From Hyphomicrobiales bacterium (GTDB lineage: Bacteria; Pseudomonadota; Alphaproteobacteria; Rhizobiales; Rhizobiaceae): DNA of 64,000 nucleotides. The notes under the pieces are model-generated. The model worked only from the letters and a program-made list of their open reading frames with translations, searched no databases and was not told where the DNA came from. Each line of letters opens with the position of its first letter. Positions within the stretch are counted from its first letter, which is position 1. The translations under genes were made by a program, and so were the position numbers. The stretch is taken from the NCBI GenBank assembly GCA_900469965.1, contig UBZP01000020.1, forward strand, positions 62,001 to 126,000. The letters run 5' to 3'. This document shows, one piece after another, positions 8,666 through 19,761 of this stretch.

Positions 8666-8770
8666 GTCACATACTCCCTCTGCAGCGCCGCGCGTCATCG
8701 AACTCGCGCAAGGGTCGCTGCAACGCCTTGGTTCTGCGCATGGCCCCGAGGGGCCAGGCACGGGCCATCG

Positions 8771-9496
8771 TCAATGCCGTCCGCCTTCGAGATAGGCGGC
8801 GCGCACTTCCGGATTGGCCAACAATTCCTTGCCCGAACCGCTCATCGTCACCCGGCCGTTGACCATGACGTAGCCGCGGTCGGAGAGCTTGAGAGCGGCA
8901 AAGGCGTTCTGCTCGACGAGGAACACGGTCAGGCCCTGCTCCTTGTTCAGCACCTTGATGGCGTCGAAGATCTGCTTGACGATCAAGGGCGCGAGGCCGA
9001 GCGAGGGTTCGTCGAGCAGAAGCAGCTTCGGCCGCGCCATCAGCGCGCGTCCGATCGACAGCATCTGCTGCTCGCCGCCCGAAAGCGTGCCGCCGCGCTG
9101 CGCCTGGCGCTCCTTCAGCCGCGGGAACAGCGTGAAGATCTTCTCCACGTCCTCGTCGAAGTATTTCAGCTTGTCGAGGCTCGCCCCCATCTGGAGGTTC
9201 TCGTAGACCGTCATCCGCGGAAAGATGCGGCGGCCTTCCGGCGACTGCGCCACCCGCAGCCGCGCGATCTCGTGGGTCGGCAGCCGGGTGATGTCCTGGC
9301 CGTCGAAGGTGATGCTGCCGGTCCGCGCCTGCGGGCTGCCGCAGATGGTCATCATCAGGGTCGACTTGCCGGCGCCGTTGGCGCCGATGAGGCTGACGAT
9401 CTCGCCGCGCTTGACCTCGACATCGACGCCGGCCAGCGCGCGGATGTTGCCGTAGTAGGTCTCGACGCCATGGACCTTGAGAAGGGTGTCGCTCAT
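8771..9496 (-). CDS. livF: Branched-chain amino acid ABC transporter ATP-binding protein LivF
   Basis: A 241-residue ATPase with Walker A GANGAGKST (about residue 38), signature LSGGEQQMLSIGRAL, and Walker B KLLLLDEPSLGLAP. It energises uptake together with LivG at the cytoplasmic face of LivHM. The start ATG shares its A with the TGA of livG (TGATG), indicating translational coupling. Confidence 0.95.
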   Translation of the reverse strand: MSDTLLKVHGVETYYGNIRALAGVDVEVKRGEIVSLIGANGAGKSTLMMTICGSPQARTGSITFDGQDITRLPTHEIARLRVAQSPEGRRIFPRMTVYENLQMGASLDKLKYFDEDVEKIFTLFPRLKERQAQRGGTLSGGEQQMLSIGRALMARPKLLLLDEPSLGLAPLIVKQIFDAIKVLNKEQGLTVFLVEQNAFAALKLSDRGYVMVNGRVTMSGSGKELLANPEVRAAYLEGGRH

Positions 9497-10392
9497 CAGT
9501 GCTTGCCCCCCTGCTCGCCGTCCGTCTCCTGGATCTCCTCGATCTGCTCGATCACCTCTTCGACCTCTTCGTCCTCGACGCCCAGATAGGCCGCGATGAC
9601 CCTCGGATCGTTCTTCACCGCATCCGGCGTTCCGTCGGAAATCTTCTGCCCGTACTCCAGCACGATGACGTGGTCGGAGATTTCCATGACCACCGACATG
9701 TCGTGCTCGATGAGCAGGATCGACGTGCCGGTGTCCTTGCGGATCGACCGCAGCAGGTCGTTGAGCGCCAGCGACTCGCGCGGGTTGAGGCCCGCCGCCG
9801 GCTCGTCGAGGCACAGGAACTCCGGCCCCGTGCACATGGCGCGGGCAATCTCCAGGCGGCGCTGCGCGCCGTAGGGAAGGTCGCCGGCCGGATCGTCGGC
9901 ACGGTCGATCAGGTTCGCCTTCTCCAGCCAGTGCTTGGCGAGCTCGATCGATTCGGCTTGCGCGCGGCGATAGCCGCTGAAGCCGAGCAGGCCGAGGATC
10001 GTATAGCCCGAGGCCCGCATCAGCATGTTGTGCTGTGCCACCAGCAGGTTTTCCAAGACCGTCAGGCCGGAGAACATGCGGATGTTCTGGAAGGTACGGG
10101 CGACCTTGGCATCGCGGGTGATCTCGAAGTCCGGCATGCGTTCCAGGAGGAACTTCTTGCCCGACTGCTGCGTCATCGAGATCATGCCCATCGTCGGCTT
10201 GTAGAAGCCGGTGACGCAGTTGAAGACCGTCGTCTTGCCGGCGCCGTTCGGGCCGATGAGGGCGGTGATGTCGCCACGCCGTGCCTCGAAGGACAGGTCG
10301 TTGATCGCCATCAGGCCGCCGAAGCGCATCGACAGATGCTCGACTTTGAGGATTGGATCGTTGTTCATCGCGTTCGTCTCGAGGGCGGACAT
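9496..10392 (-). CDS. livG: Branched-chain amino acid ABC transporter ATP-binding protein LivG
   Basis: ATPase of 298 residues with Walker A GPNGAGKTT, the ARTFQNIRMF segment typical of LivG, a degenerate signature LPYGAQRRLEIARAM, and Walker B FLCLDEPAAGLNP. About 30 extra C-terminal residues are very acidic (a run of Glu in EDEEVEEVIEQIEEIQE) and are not part of the core fold. Start and stop overlap livM and livF by TGATG junctions. The ORF begins at MSALETN; a second ATG eight codons later is an alternative start. Confidence 0.95.
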   Translation of the reverse strand: MSALETNAMNNDPILKVEHLSMRFGGLMAINDLSFEARRGDITALIGPNGAGKTTVFNCVTGFYKPTMGMISMTQQSGKKFLLERMPDFEITRDAKVARTFQNIRMFSGLTVLENLLVAQHNMLMRASGYTILGLLGFSGYRRAQAESIELAKHWLEKANLIDRADDPAGDLPYGAQRRLEIARAMCTGPEFLCLDEPAAGLNPRESLALNDLLRSIRKDTGTSILLIEHDMSVVMEISDHVIVLEYGQKISDGTPDAVKNDPRVIAAYLGVEDEEVEEVIEQIEEIQETDGEQGGKH

Positions 10393-11783
10393 CAGCCGTG
10401 TCCCTCCTTGGTGAAGCTGCCGGACACGGACTTGCGCTCGTGCAGGAAGGCGGTCGGTTCGCGGCTGCCGACGAATCCGCGCGGCTTCCAGACCATGACC
10501 ACGACCATGGCGAGGCCGAAGATCAGCATGCGGTAGAGTTCCGGCGTGAAGTCGGGGCCGAACACGGTCTTGAGGAACGTCATCTCGCGCAGGAGCTCCG
10601 TGCCGCCGACCATGACGGTCGCTGCGACCGCGATGCCGACCAGCGAGCCCATGCCGCCGAGAACGACGATCGCAAGGATGATGGCCGATTCCAGGAAGAC
10701 GAAGGATTCCGGCGAGACGAAGCCCTGGCGCACCGCGAAGAAGGAGCCGGCGAAGCCGCCGAACATCGCCCCCGTCGCAAAGGCGGTCAGTTTCGTCGTG
10801 ACGGTGTTGATGCCGAGCGAACGGCAGGCGATCTCGTCCTCGCGCAGCGCTTCCCAGGCCCGCCCGATCGGCATGCGACGCAGGCGGATCGTGACGTAGG
10901 CGGTCAGAAGCGCCAGCGCCAGGATCACGTAGAACAGGAAGATCTTGTAGTAGGCCGACGACATCGGCAGGTCGAACGCCTTGGCGAAATTGTTCGGCGC
11001 GCTGACATCAAACGACCAGATGCCGAACACCGAGGCCTTCGGAATGCCCGAGATGCCGAAGGTGCCCTTCGTCACTTCCGTCCAGTTGATCAGGACGAGG
11101 CGGATGATCTCACCGAAGGCGAGCGTCACGATCGCCAGGTAGTCGCCCTTCAGGCGCAGCACCGGGAAACCGAGGATCATGCCCCAGAAGGCGGCAAGGA
11201 TGCCGGCGAGCGGCAGGAGGATCCAGAAGGAGAAGCCGAAGTGCTGGGACAGCAGCGCGTAGGAATAGGCGCCGACCGCATAGAAGGCGACGTATCCGAG
11301 GTCGAGCAGGCCGGCGAGGCCGACGACGATGTTCAGGCCCCAGGCCAGCATCACGTAGATCAGGATCTGGATGCCGAAGTTGTCGACCCATTTCAGCGAG
11401 CCCTGCACGCCGAAGAGCAAGACCGCGACCGGCGGCATCAGCACGAGCGCGGCGATCGCGATCTTGCTGAAGTTGCGGGCGATGAAGCTTTCCGGCGCCG
11501 CTTTTTCCACCTCGGCCGCCTTGGCGGCCTTGCGGGATGCGATCCACGGCTGGAGATAGAGCACGCCGAGGAAACGGCCGACGGCGGCGACTGCGACGAA
11601 GATCGCAAGCAGGCCCCAGCGCTGGTTGAGAACCAGTTCGTTGCGGATGTTCTGGGTGGTCTCCAGACCGACGAACAGGAAGAAGAGGCCGAAGGCGACG
11701 AGACCGGCGTAGAAGCCCTCGCGCAGAGCCCGCGCCGTCAGGTTCCCGGCGGCGCTCTCGGTGGAGTAGGTAGTCGTTGCCAT
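10392..11783 (-). CDS. livM: Branched-chain amino acid ABC transporter permease LivM
   Basis: Integral membrane permease of 463 residues, longer than the usual 300-350 core because of an N-terminal extension with two extra hydrophobic segments (about residues 25-45 and 60-80). The core carries the LivM stretch [20 protein letters not shown] and the EAA-like region [20 protein letters not shown]. Four bases separate it from livH upstream; its stop overlaps the livG start. Confidence 0.94.
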   Translation of the reverse strand: MATTTYSTESAAGNLTARALREGFYAGLVAFGLFFLFVGLETTQNIRNELVLNQRWGLLAIFVAVAAVGRFLGVLYLQPWIASRKAAKAAEVEKAAPESFIARNFSKIAIAALVLMPPVAVLLFGVQGSLKWVDNFGIQILIYVMLAWGLNIVVGLAGLLDLGYVAFYAVGAYSYALLSQHFGFSFWILLPLAGILAAFWGMILGFPVLRLKGDYLAIVTLAFGEIIRLVLINWTEVTKGTFGISGIPKASVFGIWSFDVSAPNNFAKAFDLPMSSAYYKIFLFYVILALALLTAYVTIRLRRMPIGRAWEALREDEIACRSLGINTVTTKLTAFATGAMFGGFAGSFFAVRQGFVSPESFVFLESAIILAIVVLGGMGSLVGIAVAATVMVGGTELLREMTFLKTVFGPDFTPELYRMLIFGLAMVVVMVWKPRGFVGSREPTAFLHERKSVSGSFTKEGHG

Positions 11784-11787
11784 TGAG

Positions 11788-12690
<903 letters not shown>

Positions 12691-12777
12691 TACCTATCCC
12701 CTGGATGCAATCCTGACGGCTGCATCTCTTGTTATTGAGCCCCCTAGGCAAGCTCATGAATAAGGGGATTCCATACT

Positions 12778-12799
12778 GCTTTCCATCCAAAAGGAAAGC
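12778..12799. promoter_or_regulatory. Inverted repeat in the livH promoter region
   Basis: GCTTTCC-N8-GGAAAGC, perfect 7-bp arms, lies about 90 bp upstream of livH in an AT-rich region. It is a candidate operator (an Lrp/AsnC-type protein would be typical for such genes), but no regulator is identified. Confidence 0.35.
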
Positions 12800-12891
12800 G
12801 CAAAATGCCCGACCCCAGCAATTCGACGGGTTTTTGGTGAGTTTGACGATAAAACGTGCAGGAAAACTAAAAAAACAGCTGTTCATATGGG

Positions 12892-12928
12892 AAAAAACCC
12901 ATCAGCACCGCGGAATCCACGGTTCCGC
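12892..12928 (-). terminator. Possible terminator of the dehydrogenase gene at 12983-15409
   Basis: On the minus strand a GCGGAA/TTCCGC stem (12910-12928) is followed, after about 12 bases, by a run of six T. The spacing is longer than ideal, so confidence is modest. Confidence 0.35.
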
Positions 12929-12982
12929 AGCTTCACCGACGTCCCCAGTCCCGCGCCGTTTCAACCTTGAAACTGGCGTTTG

Positions 12983-15409
12983 TCAGCCCCGCATCCGGAC
13001 GCCATCGGGGTCATGGAGCGGCTGCCGCTGCAGTCTTGCCGGAAGCAGCGCGCCCAGGAGCTCGACCGACCAGCCCTCCTCCACCTCGGCGATCTCCTTC
13101 GGAACGTAGCCGATCGCGACCGACACCCCCGACGCATGCGCATAGCCGCCGGAGGTGACCCAGCCGCGGACCGCGCCGTCCAGATAGATCGGCTCGTCGC
13201 CGATCACGTCTGCGTCGTCCGCCTGGAGGATGAAGGTCCTGAGCCTGAGGCTGCCACCTTCCGCCTTCTCTTGCAATGCCGCAGCCTTGCCGATGAAGTC
13301 GGCGTCCTTTTTCGTGGCGACGAAGCGGTCGAGCCCGGCCTCGACCGGCCCGTAGAGCGGCCGGTATTCGCGCGCCCAGCTTCCGTAGGACTTTTCGAGG
13401 CGAAGCGCATTCAGCGCCCGCAGGCCGAACAGCCGGATGCCGAGGTCCGCCCCCTCCTGCATCAGAAGGTCGAAGAGGTAGCGCTGGCACTCCGGCTTCA
13501 TCCAGATCTCGTAGCCGAGGTCACCGGTGTAGCTGACGCGGCCGACGATGGCCGGCGCCATGCCGAGGTCCATCCGGCGGATGCTCATGAACGGGAACGC
13601 CGCATCCGACAGGTCGAGATGGGTGAGCTTCTGCATCAGCGCCCGCGCATTCGGGCCGGCGATCGCAAGGCCGACCAGCGACAGCCCGAGCGCTTCGAGC
13701 ACCACCGAGCCGTCCTTCGGCAAGTGCCGCTCGAACCAGCGCATGTGATAGCCTTCGGCAATCCCCGAGCCGACCAGCAGGAAATCGTCCTCGCCGAGCT
13801 TGCCGAGCGTGAAGTCGCCGATCAGCTTGCCGTCTTCCTTCAGCATCGGGGCGAGCGTCATGCGCCCGGTTTCCGGCATCCGTGGCGTCAGCATCCGGTC
13901 GAGCCAGGCCGCCGCCCCCTTGCCCCTGACCGCATATTTGGCAAAGCCGGAGGTCTCCATCAGGCCGACGCTCTCCCGCACCGCCCTTGCCTCCGCGCCG
14001 ACGGTGTCGAAATCGGTGGACCGCCGCCACGAGAAATGGTCCTCGGCACCTTCCGGCGCATACCAGAGCGGCTGCTCCAGCCCGTAGGAAGCGCCGAACA
14101 CCGCACCCGCCTCCTTCAGCCGGTCGTAGATCGGCGTCGTCAGCAGCGGCCGGGCCGCCGGCAGCTCCTCGTTCGGATAGCGGATGGAGAAGCGGCGCGA
14201 ATAGTTCTCGCGGACCTTGGCGTTGGTATAGGACAGCGTCGCATAGTCGCCGTAGCGGGACACGTCCATGGCGAAGACGTCGAAGCCCGGATCGCCGTGG
14301 ATCATCCAGTTGGCAAGCGCCAGCCCGACGCCGCCGCCCTGGCTGAAGCCGGCCATGACCGCACAGGCCGACCAGAAGTTCGTCATGCCGCGGACCGGGC
14401 CGACGAGCGGGTTTCCGTCCGGGGAGAAGGTGAAGGGCCCGTTGATGATCTTGCGGATCCCGGTCCGGTTGAAGGCGGGGAAATGGCGGAAGCCGACCTC
14501 CAGCTCGGGCGTGATCCGCTCCAGGTCTTCCGCCAGCAGCTCATGGCCGAAATCCCAGGGCGTGGAGAGCGGCGACCACGGCCGGCACGCCTTCTCGTAG
14601 GTGCCCATCAGCATGCCGTTGCGCTCCTGGCGGATATAGATCTCGCCGTCGAAATCGACGCAGTGCATCAGTTCCCGGCCCTGCGTGCGGTTGAACTCGA
14701 TGACCTCCGGCATGTCCTCGGTGATGAGATACATGTGCTCCATGGCGAGCACCGGCAGTTCCAGCCCGACCATGCGGCCGATCTCGCGCGCCCACAGCCC
14801 GCCGCAGTTGACGACGTGCTCGGCTGCGATCTCGCCCTTGTCGGTGATCACCCGCCAGGTACCGTCGGCAAGCTGCACCAGGTCCTCCACCTTGGTGTGG
14901 AGATAGATCTCCGCGCCGTTCTTCTTCGCAGACTTGGCATAGGCATGCGTGGTGCCGTAGGGGTCGAGGTGACCTTCGACGGGGTCGTAGACCGCGCCGA
15001 CGAACTGGTCGGGATCGAGCAGCGGCATCAGCGCGTGCGCCTCCTTCGGCGTCAGGAGCTCCGCCTCGAGGCCCATGTAGCGCCCCTTCGCCAGGATCGA
15101 CTTCATCCAGTCGAACCGGTCCTTGGTGGCGGCAAGCATCATGCCGGAGGTCATGTGCAGGCCGATGTCCTGGCCGGAATAGGCCTCGATCTCCTTGTAG
15201 AGCTCGACGGTGTATTTCTGCAGCTTGGCGACGTTGGGATCGCCGTTGATCGTATGCATGCCGCCGGCGGCGTGCCAGGTCGACCCGGAGGTGAGCTCGG
15301 AGCGCTCGAGCAGCACGACGTCGCTCCAGCCGAACTTCGTCAGGTGGTAGAGGACCGAGCACCCGACGACACCGCCACCGATGACGACGACCCTGGCATG
15401 GCTTTTCAT
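12983..15409 (-). CDS. Dimethylglycine/sarcosine dehydrogenase-like FAD-dependent oxidoreductase (copy 1)
   Basis: An 808-residue fused enzyme. The N-terminal DAO domain has the FAD motif VVVIGGGVVGCS at residues 7-18 and the LTSGSTWHAAGG flavin-attachment region. An FAO_M-type linker follows at about 370-425, and the C-terminal half is a GcvT-type folate-binding module (GYEIWMKPE near residue 640, then LRALNALRLEKSYG). Homologues demethylate dimethylglycine or sarcosine and pass the one-carbon unit to tetrahydrofolate. AGGAG precedes the ATG at 15409. It is about 40% alike by eye to the copy at 29.3-31.8 kb. Dimethylglycine, sarcosine or another N-methyl amine could be the substrate. Confidence 0.85.
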   Translation of the reverse strand: MKSHARVVVIGGGVVGCSVLYHLTKFGWSDVVLLERSELTSGSTWHAAGGMHTINGDPNVAKLQKYTVELYKEIEAYSGQDIGLHMTSGMMLAATKDRFDWMKSILAKGRYMGLEAELLTPKEAHALMPLLDPDQFVGAVYDPVEGHLDPYGTTHAYAKSAKKNGAEIYLHTKVEDLVQLADGTWRVITDKGEIAAEHVVNCGGLWAREIGRMVGLELPVLAMEHMYLITEDMPEVIEFNRTQGRELMHCVDFDGEIYIRQERNGMLMGTYEKACRPWSPLSTPWDFGHELLAEDLERITPELEVGFRHFPAFNRTGIRKIINGPFTFSPDGNPLVGPVRGMTNFWSACAVMAGFSQGGGVGLALANWMIHGDPGFDVFAMDVSRYGDYATLSYTNAKVRENYSRRFSIRYPNEELPAARPLLTTPIYDRLKEAGAVFGASYGLEQPLWYAPEGAEDHFSWRRSTDFDTVGAEARAVRESVGLMETSGFAKYAVRGKGAAAWLDRMLTPRMPETGRMTLAPMLKEDGKLIGDFTLGKLGEDDFLLVGSGIAEGYHMRWFERHLPKDGSVVLEALGLSLVGLAIAGPNARALMQKLTHLDLSDAAFPFMSIRRMDLGMAPAIVGRVSYTGDLGYEIWMKPECQRYLFDLLMQEGADLGIRLFGLRALNALRLEKSYGSWAREYRPLYGPVEAGLDRFVATKKDADFIGKAAALQEKAEGGSLRLRTFILQADDADVIGDEPIYLDGAVRGWVTSGGYAHASGVSVAIGYVPKEIAEVEEGWSVELLGALLPARLQRQPLHDPDGVRMRG

Positions 15410-15821
15410 GGACGGCTCTCCTGTGGGCTTGGCGGCCGCCCGGTGTCCGCGGCCGCGAACGAAGGTGGCACGCCGGCCGCAACGTCAGGCTGCAGCCGAA
15501 CGAGGCGATGGTAGTGGCAAAGCAGGGCGCGTCAAAGCCACCCGTGCGAACAGCGCTGGCCGATTTCCGCCATCCCGCGGCCTGCCCGCGCCGCGCCGCC
15601 GCCATGCGATTGCCGCTTTTGCGTTGCTTTGGAAACACACGCCGCCCGTGCTTTTCCCACAATGGTGTGTGAATTCCGCCGCAAGCATTGCGGCCCGGGC
15701 ATAAAGACGGGTACATGGGCGAAAAAAGTAACGATCAACCGGCCAGGCACATTCGGCGGGAAACAGCCGACGTCGCGGCCATTGCCGTCGGGCTCCGGGG
15801 ACGGCAATCGGAAAGCGGAAC
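15410..15821. other. Divergent promoter region between dehydrogenase and cysD
   Basis: A 412-bp gap between divergently transcribed genes. It contains a GCCGCAA-GCA-TTGCGGC hairpin (15678-15694). The distal part, near cysD, is more AT-rich and presumably holds the cys promoter. No recognisable riboswitch core was found. Confidence 0.4.
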
Positions 15822-16721
15822 ATGTCGCTGACACATCTTCAACGCCTCGAGGCCGAGGCCATCCACATCTTTCGCGAGGTCGCGGCAACGGCATCCCGTC
15901 CGGTGATGCTCTATTCGATCGGCAAGGATTCGTCGGTCATGCTGCATCTGGCCCGCAAGGCCTTCTATCCGGCCAAGCCCCCCTTCCCGCTGCTTCACGT
16001 CGACACGACCTGGAAGTTCCGCGAGATGATCGCCTTCCGCGACCAGACCGTCGCCGATCTCGGGCTGGAGCTGATCGTCCACGTCAATCTCGACGGGCTG
16101 GAGCAGAACATCGGCCCCTTCACCCACGGCTCCAGCATCCACACGCACGTGATGAAGACGCTGGGGCTCCGGCAGGCGCTCGACAAGTACGGCTTCGACG
16201 CGGCCTTCGGCGGTGCCCGGCGCGACGAGGAGAAGTCGCGCGCCAAGGAGCGCATCTTCTCCTTCCGCAACGCCCAGCATGCCTGGGATCCGAAGAACCA
16301 GCGCCCCGAGATGTGGAAGACCTACAATACGCGCGTCGCTCCCGGCGAATCGATCCGCATCTTCCCGCTGTCCAACTGGACCGAGCTGGACATCTGGCAG
16401 TACATCCTGAAGGAAGAGATCCCGATCGTGCCGCTCTACTTCGCCGACCGGCGCCCGATCGTCGAGCGCGACGGCATGATGATCATGGTGGACGACGAGC
16501 GCATGCCGCTTGCGGAGGGCGAGAAGGCCGAGAACCGCCTGGTGCGCTTCCGCACGCTCGGCTGCTATCCGCTGACCGGCGCGATCGATTCGAGCGCCAC
16601 CACCGTGTCCGACATCGTCCGCGAGATGCTGACGGCGCGAACCTCCGAACGGCAGGGACGCCTGATCGACAAGGACGAGGCCGGCTCGATGGAGAAGAAG
16701 AAGCGGGAGGGTTATTTCTGA
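15822..16721 (+). CDS. cysD: Sulfate adenylyltransferase subunit 2 (CysD)
   Basis: Catalytic subunit of ATP sulfurylase, 299 residues, which makes adenosine 5'-phosphosulfate from ATP and sulfate. The PP-loop [15 protein letters not shown] is at about residues 29-43; [19 protein letters not shown] and the C-terminal [18 protein letters not shown] are family-specific. Its TGA overlaps the cysN ATG (TGATG), so the two subunits are translationally coupled. The ATG at 15822 is preceded by a purine-rich stretch. Confidence 0.97.
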   Translation: MSLTHLQRLEAEAIHIFREVAATASRPVMLYSIGKDSSVMLHLARKAFYPAKPPFPLLHVDTTWKFREMIAFRDQTVADLGLELIVHVNLDGLEQNIGPFTHGSSIHTHVMKTLGLRQALDKYGFDAAFGGARRDEEKSRAKERIFSFRNAQHAWDPKNQRPEMWKTYNTRVAPGESIRIFPLSNWTELDIWQYILKEEIPIVPLYFADRRPIVERDGMMIMVDDERMPLAEGEKAENRLVRFRTLGCYPLTGAIDSSATTVSDIVREMLTARTSERQGRLIDKDEAGSMEKKKREGYF

Positions 16722-18613
16722 TGACGGCACTTGCCTCTTCCGTCGCACCGGACACGTTGCAGGACTATCTTGCGGAGCAGGAAGCCAAGCCGTTGCTGCG
16801 CTTCATCACCTGCGGATCGGTGGACGACGGCAAGTCCACGCTGATCGGCCGGCTGCTGTACGACACCAAGCTGATCTTCGACGACCAGCTGGCGACGCTC
16901 GAGCGCGACAGCGCCCGCCACGGCACGGCCGGCGAGGAGATCGACTTCGCCCTTCTTCTGGACGGGCTCGAGGCCGAGCGCGAACAGGGCATCACCATCG
17001 ACGTCGCCTACCGCTATTTCGCCACCGCCGAGCGCCGCTTCATCGTCGCCGACTCCCCCGGCCACGAGGAGTATACCCGCAACATGGCGACCGGCGCCTC
17101 CACCGCCGATCTCGCCGTCGTGCTGGTCGACGCCCGGCAGGGCATCCTGCGGCAAACGCGCCGCCATGCCTACATCGCCTCGCTGCTCGGCATCCGCCAC
17201 ATCGTGCTGGCGGTCAACAAGATCGACCTCGTCGGCTACGACGAGGCCGTATTCGCCGACATCGCCGGGGAGTTCCGCAGGTTCGCGGGCGACCTGGGCT
17301 TTGCCACCATCACCCCGATCCCGATGTCGGCGCGCCACGGCGACAACGTCACGACGAATTCGGCGCGCATGCCGTGGTACGCGGGACCGACGCTGCTCGG
17401 CCACCTGGAAACCGTCCAGCTCGCCGGAGAGGATCTGGGCCGACCGTTCCGCATGCCGGTGCAGCTCGTGACCCGCCCCGATCAGGATTTCCGCGGCTTC
17501 GCCGGGCAGATCGCATCCGGACGCATCGCCGTCGGCGACAGCATCGTCGTCGCCAAATCCGGCCGGACGTCGGTGGTCAAGGCGCTCGTCACCGCCGATG
17601 GCGACCTGTCGTCGGCATCCGAGGGCCAGGCCGTCACGATCGTGCTGAGCGACGAGATCGACATCTCCCGCGGCGACATGCTGGCGACCCCGAACGACCG
17701 CCCGCAACTGGCCGACCAGTTCATGGCGCATCTCGTCTGGTTCTCCACCGAGCCGATGATGCCGGGACGCAGCTACATCCTGCGCACCGAGACCGACAGC
17801 ATCAGCGCCACCGTCACCGGGCTCAAGTACCAGGTCGACATCAACACCTTCTCGCACGAGGCGGCCAAGTCGCTGCACATGAACGAGATCGGCGTCTGCA
17901 ACATCGCCACCCAGGCCCCGATCGCCTTCGACAGCTACAAGGACAACCGCACGACCGGCAACTTCGTGCTGATCGACCGCCTCACCAACGCCACCGTCGG
18001 CGCCGGCATGATCGACCATCCGCTGCGCCGCGCCACGAACGTCCAGTGGCAGGCGCTCGACATCGACCAAAACGCCCGCGCCGCGCTGAAGCACCAGAAG
18101 CCCGCGGTCCTGTGGCTGACCGGCTATTCCGGCGCCGGCAAGTCCACGATCGCCAACATGCTCGAAAAGCTGCTGCATGCGAGCGGTCGCCATACCTACG
18201 TGCTCGACGGCGACAACGTGCGCCATGGGCTGAACCGCGATCTCGGCTTCACGCCGGAGGATCGGGTGGAGAACATCCGCCGCATCGCCGAGGTCGCCCG
18301 CCTGATGACGCAAGCCGGGCTGATCGTGATCGTGTCGGCCATCTCGCCGTTCCGTTCGGAGCGCCGCATGGCCCGCGATCTCTTCAGCGACGGCGAATTC
18401 ATCGAGGTGTTCGTCGACACGCCGCTGGAAGAATGCGCCAAGCGCGATCCGAAAGGCCTCTACAAGAAGGCGATGGCCGGCGAGCTGCAGAACTTCACCG
18501 GGATCAGCTCGCCCTACGAGCAGCCCGAGGCGCCGGAAATCCATTTGAAGACGGCGGGGCATGACCCGGGCGAACTGGCGGCGCAGATCGAGCAGTATCT
18601 CGCCGGGCGCTGA
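16721..18613 (+). CDS. cysNC: Bifunctional sulfate adenylyltransferase subunit 1 / adenylylsulfate kinase (CysN-CysC fusion)
   Basis: A 630-residue fusion, as usual in rhizobia (NodQ type). The CysN GTPase part has the G1 loop GSVDDGKST (about residue 32), the G3 DSPGHEEY and the G4 NKID, followed by EF-Tu-like beta-barrels to about residue 435. The APS-kinase part from about 455 has the P-loop [18 protein letters not shown] and a [18 protein letters not shown] segment. GTP hydrolysis drives APS synthesis with CysD, and the kinase part makes PAPS for cysteine synthesis or sulfotransferases. An upstream open extension of this frame overlaps cysD and is not coding. Confidence 0.97.
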   Translation: MTALASSVAPDTLQDYLAEQEAKPLLRFITCGSVDDGKSTLIGRLLYDTKLIFDDQLATLERDSARHGTAGEEIDFALLLDGLEAEREQGITIDVAYRYFATAERRFIVADSPGHEEYTRNMATGASTADLAVVLVDARQGILRQTRRHAYIASLLGIRHIVLAVNKIDLVGYDEAVFADIAGEFRRFAGDLGFATITPIPMSARHGDNVTTNSARMPWYAGPTLLGHLETVQLAGEDLGRPFRMPVQLVTRPDQDFRGFAGQIASGRIAVGDSIVVAKSGRTSVVKALVTADGDLSSASEGQAVTIVLSDEIDISRGDMLATPNDRPQLADQFMAHLVWFSTEPMMPGRSYILRTETDSISATVTGLKYQVDINTFSHEAAKSLHMNEIGVCNIATQAPIAFDSYKDNRTTGNFVLIDRLTNATVGAGMIDHPLRRATNVQWQALDIDQNARAALKHQKPAVLWLTGYSGAGKSTIANMLEKLLHASGRHTYVLDGDNVRHGLNRDLGFTPEDRVENIRRIAEVARLMTQAGLIVIVSAISPFRSERRMARDLFSDGEFIEVFVDTPLEECAKRDPKGLYKKAMAGELQNFTGISSPYEQPEAPEIHLKTAGHDPGELAAQIEQYLAGR

Positions 18614-18722
18614 TGCCGTTCTGCCTGCGACCTCGTTCGCCCCGACACCCGTGAACCTGTCGCTCCGGTCCGCTTGCGGTCCGGGTCGACCTTCGCACAG
18701 AGACCAGATCAGGACCTTTTCG

Positions 18723-19520
18723 ATGGCACTTCCGGACAATCTCGCCGAGACACTGGCAAGGGCGGCACTCGATGCCGGCCGGGAAATCCTTGCCGTCTAC
18801 AGGGATGGCCCGACGGTATCGGTGAAGAGCGACTGCACCCCGGTGACCGAGGCCGACGAGCGCGCCGAAGCCGTCATCCTCGCCCGCCTCGCGGATGCCT
18901 TTCCGGATATTCCGGTGGTCGCCGAGGAGGCGGTGGCGGCCGGCAAGGTGCCCGCTATCGAGGGTCGCAGCTTCTTCCTGGTCGACCCGCTCGACGGCAC
19001 CCGCGAATTCATCTCGCGCCGCGACGAATTCACCGTCAATATCGCGCTGATCGAAGCCGGCGTGCCGGTCGCCGGCATCGTCTACGCGCCGGCGCTGAAG
19101 CGCGCCTATTGGGGCGCCGACGGCGTTGCCGAGAAATTCGACGTCTCCGACGATTTCACGGTGGTCGATCGCCGGCCGATCCGCTGCCGCGCCAAGGGCG
19201 AGCGGCTGACCGCGGTGGTCAGCCGCAGCCATGGGGATCCGGAGACGGACGCCTTCCTCGACCGCACCGGCATCAGCGACCACACGACGGTCGGCTCGTC
19301 GCTGAAGTTCTGCCTGTTGGCGGAGGGCCTCGCCGACGTCTATCCGCGATTCGGCCGGACGATGGAGTGGGATACCGCCGCGGGCGATGCAGTCCTGCGC
19401 GCGGCCGGCGGCCGCGTGACCCGCGCCGACGGATCGCCTTTCCTCTATGGCAAGACCAACCAGCAGACCGACACCGATTTTGCCAATCCGGCCTTCATCG
19501 GCTGGGCTTCGGCCGCCTGA
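18723..19520 (+). CDS. cysQ: 3'(2'),5'-bisphosphate nucleotidase (CysQ)
   Basis: A 265-residue Mg-dependent, Li-sensitive phosphatase of the inositol-monophosphatase fold that hydrolyses PAP, the by-product of PAPS use. The metal-site motifs are present: EEAVAAG (about residue 68), DPLDGTREF (about 88-96) and WDTAAGDAVL (about 220). It lies 109 bp after cysNC, the same functional unit. The ATG at 18723 gives the standard length. Confidence 0.94.
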   Translation: MALPDNLAETLARAALDAGREILAVYRDGPTVSVKSDCTPVTEADERAEAVILARLADAFPDIPVVAEEAVAAGKVPAIEGRSFFLVDPLDGTREFISRRDEFTVNIALIEAGVPVAGIVYAPALKRAYWGADGVAEKFDVSDDFTVVDRRPIRCRAKGERLTAVVSRSHGDPETDAFLDRTGISDHTTVGSSLKFCLLAEGLADVYPRFGRTMEWDTAAGDAVLRAAGGRVTRADGSPFLYGKTNQQTDTDFANPAFIGWASAA

Positions 19521-19761
19521 TTTCGACATGAAGTAAGGATTCGTTAGCCAACGGGCGTCATAAAATCACCGGATTGACCCTGCAAAGGAAGCTGGAAGGC
19601 ATTTCGAACCGGCTCCGGAGCGAACGCGCAAGGCAGAGCCTGAACCTCCCCGCCTCGGACAATACCGGGCGCTCATCTTGTAACACGGCTGCAGATCGAA
19701 TAAACTGCCGCTTCCTCAGGCAGTTAGTAAATATTTGCAAGTCAGAGACGAGAGTATTGAC

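Noticed and set aside
6884-9589. A 901-codon plus-strand open frame across livK and livF
   Set aside because: Antisense shadow of well-recognised transporter genes; no domain or ribosome-binding site.
15410-15821. Riboswitch upstream of the dehydrogenase or cys genes
   Set aside because: No glycine, SAM-II or other riboswitch core could be recognised by eye.
15629-16720. Upstream in-frame extension of cysN
   Set aside because: It covers cysD in another phase; the TGATG coupling and family length fix the start at 16721.
16712-18739. A 675-codon minus-strand frame opposite cysNC
   Set aside because: Complement of the fused CysN-CysC gene; no family motif.
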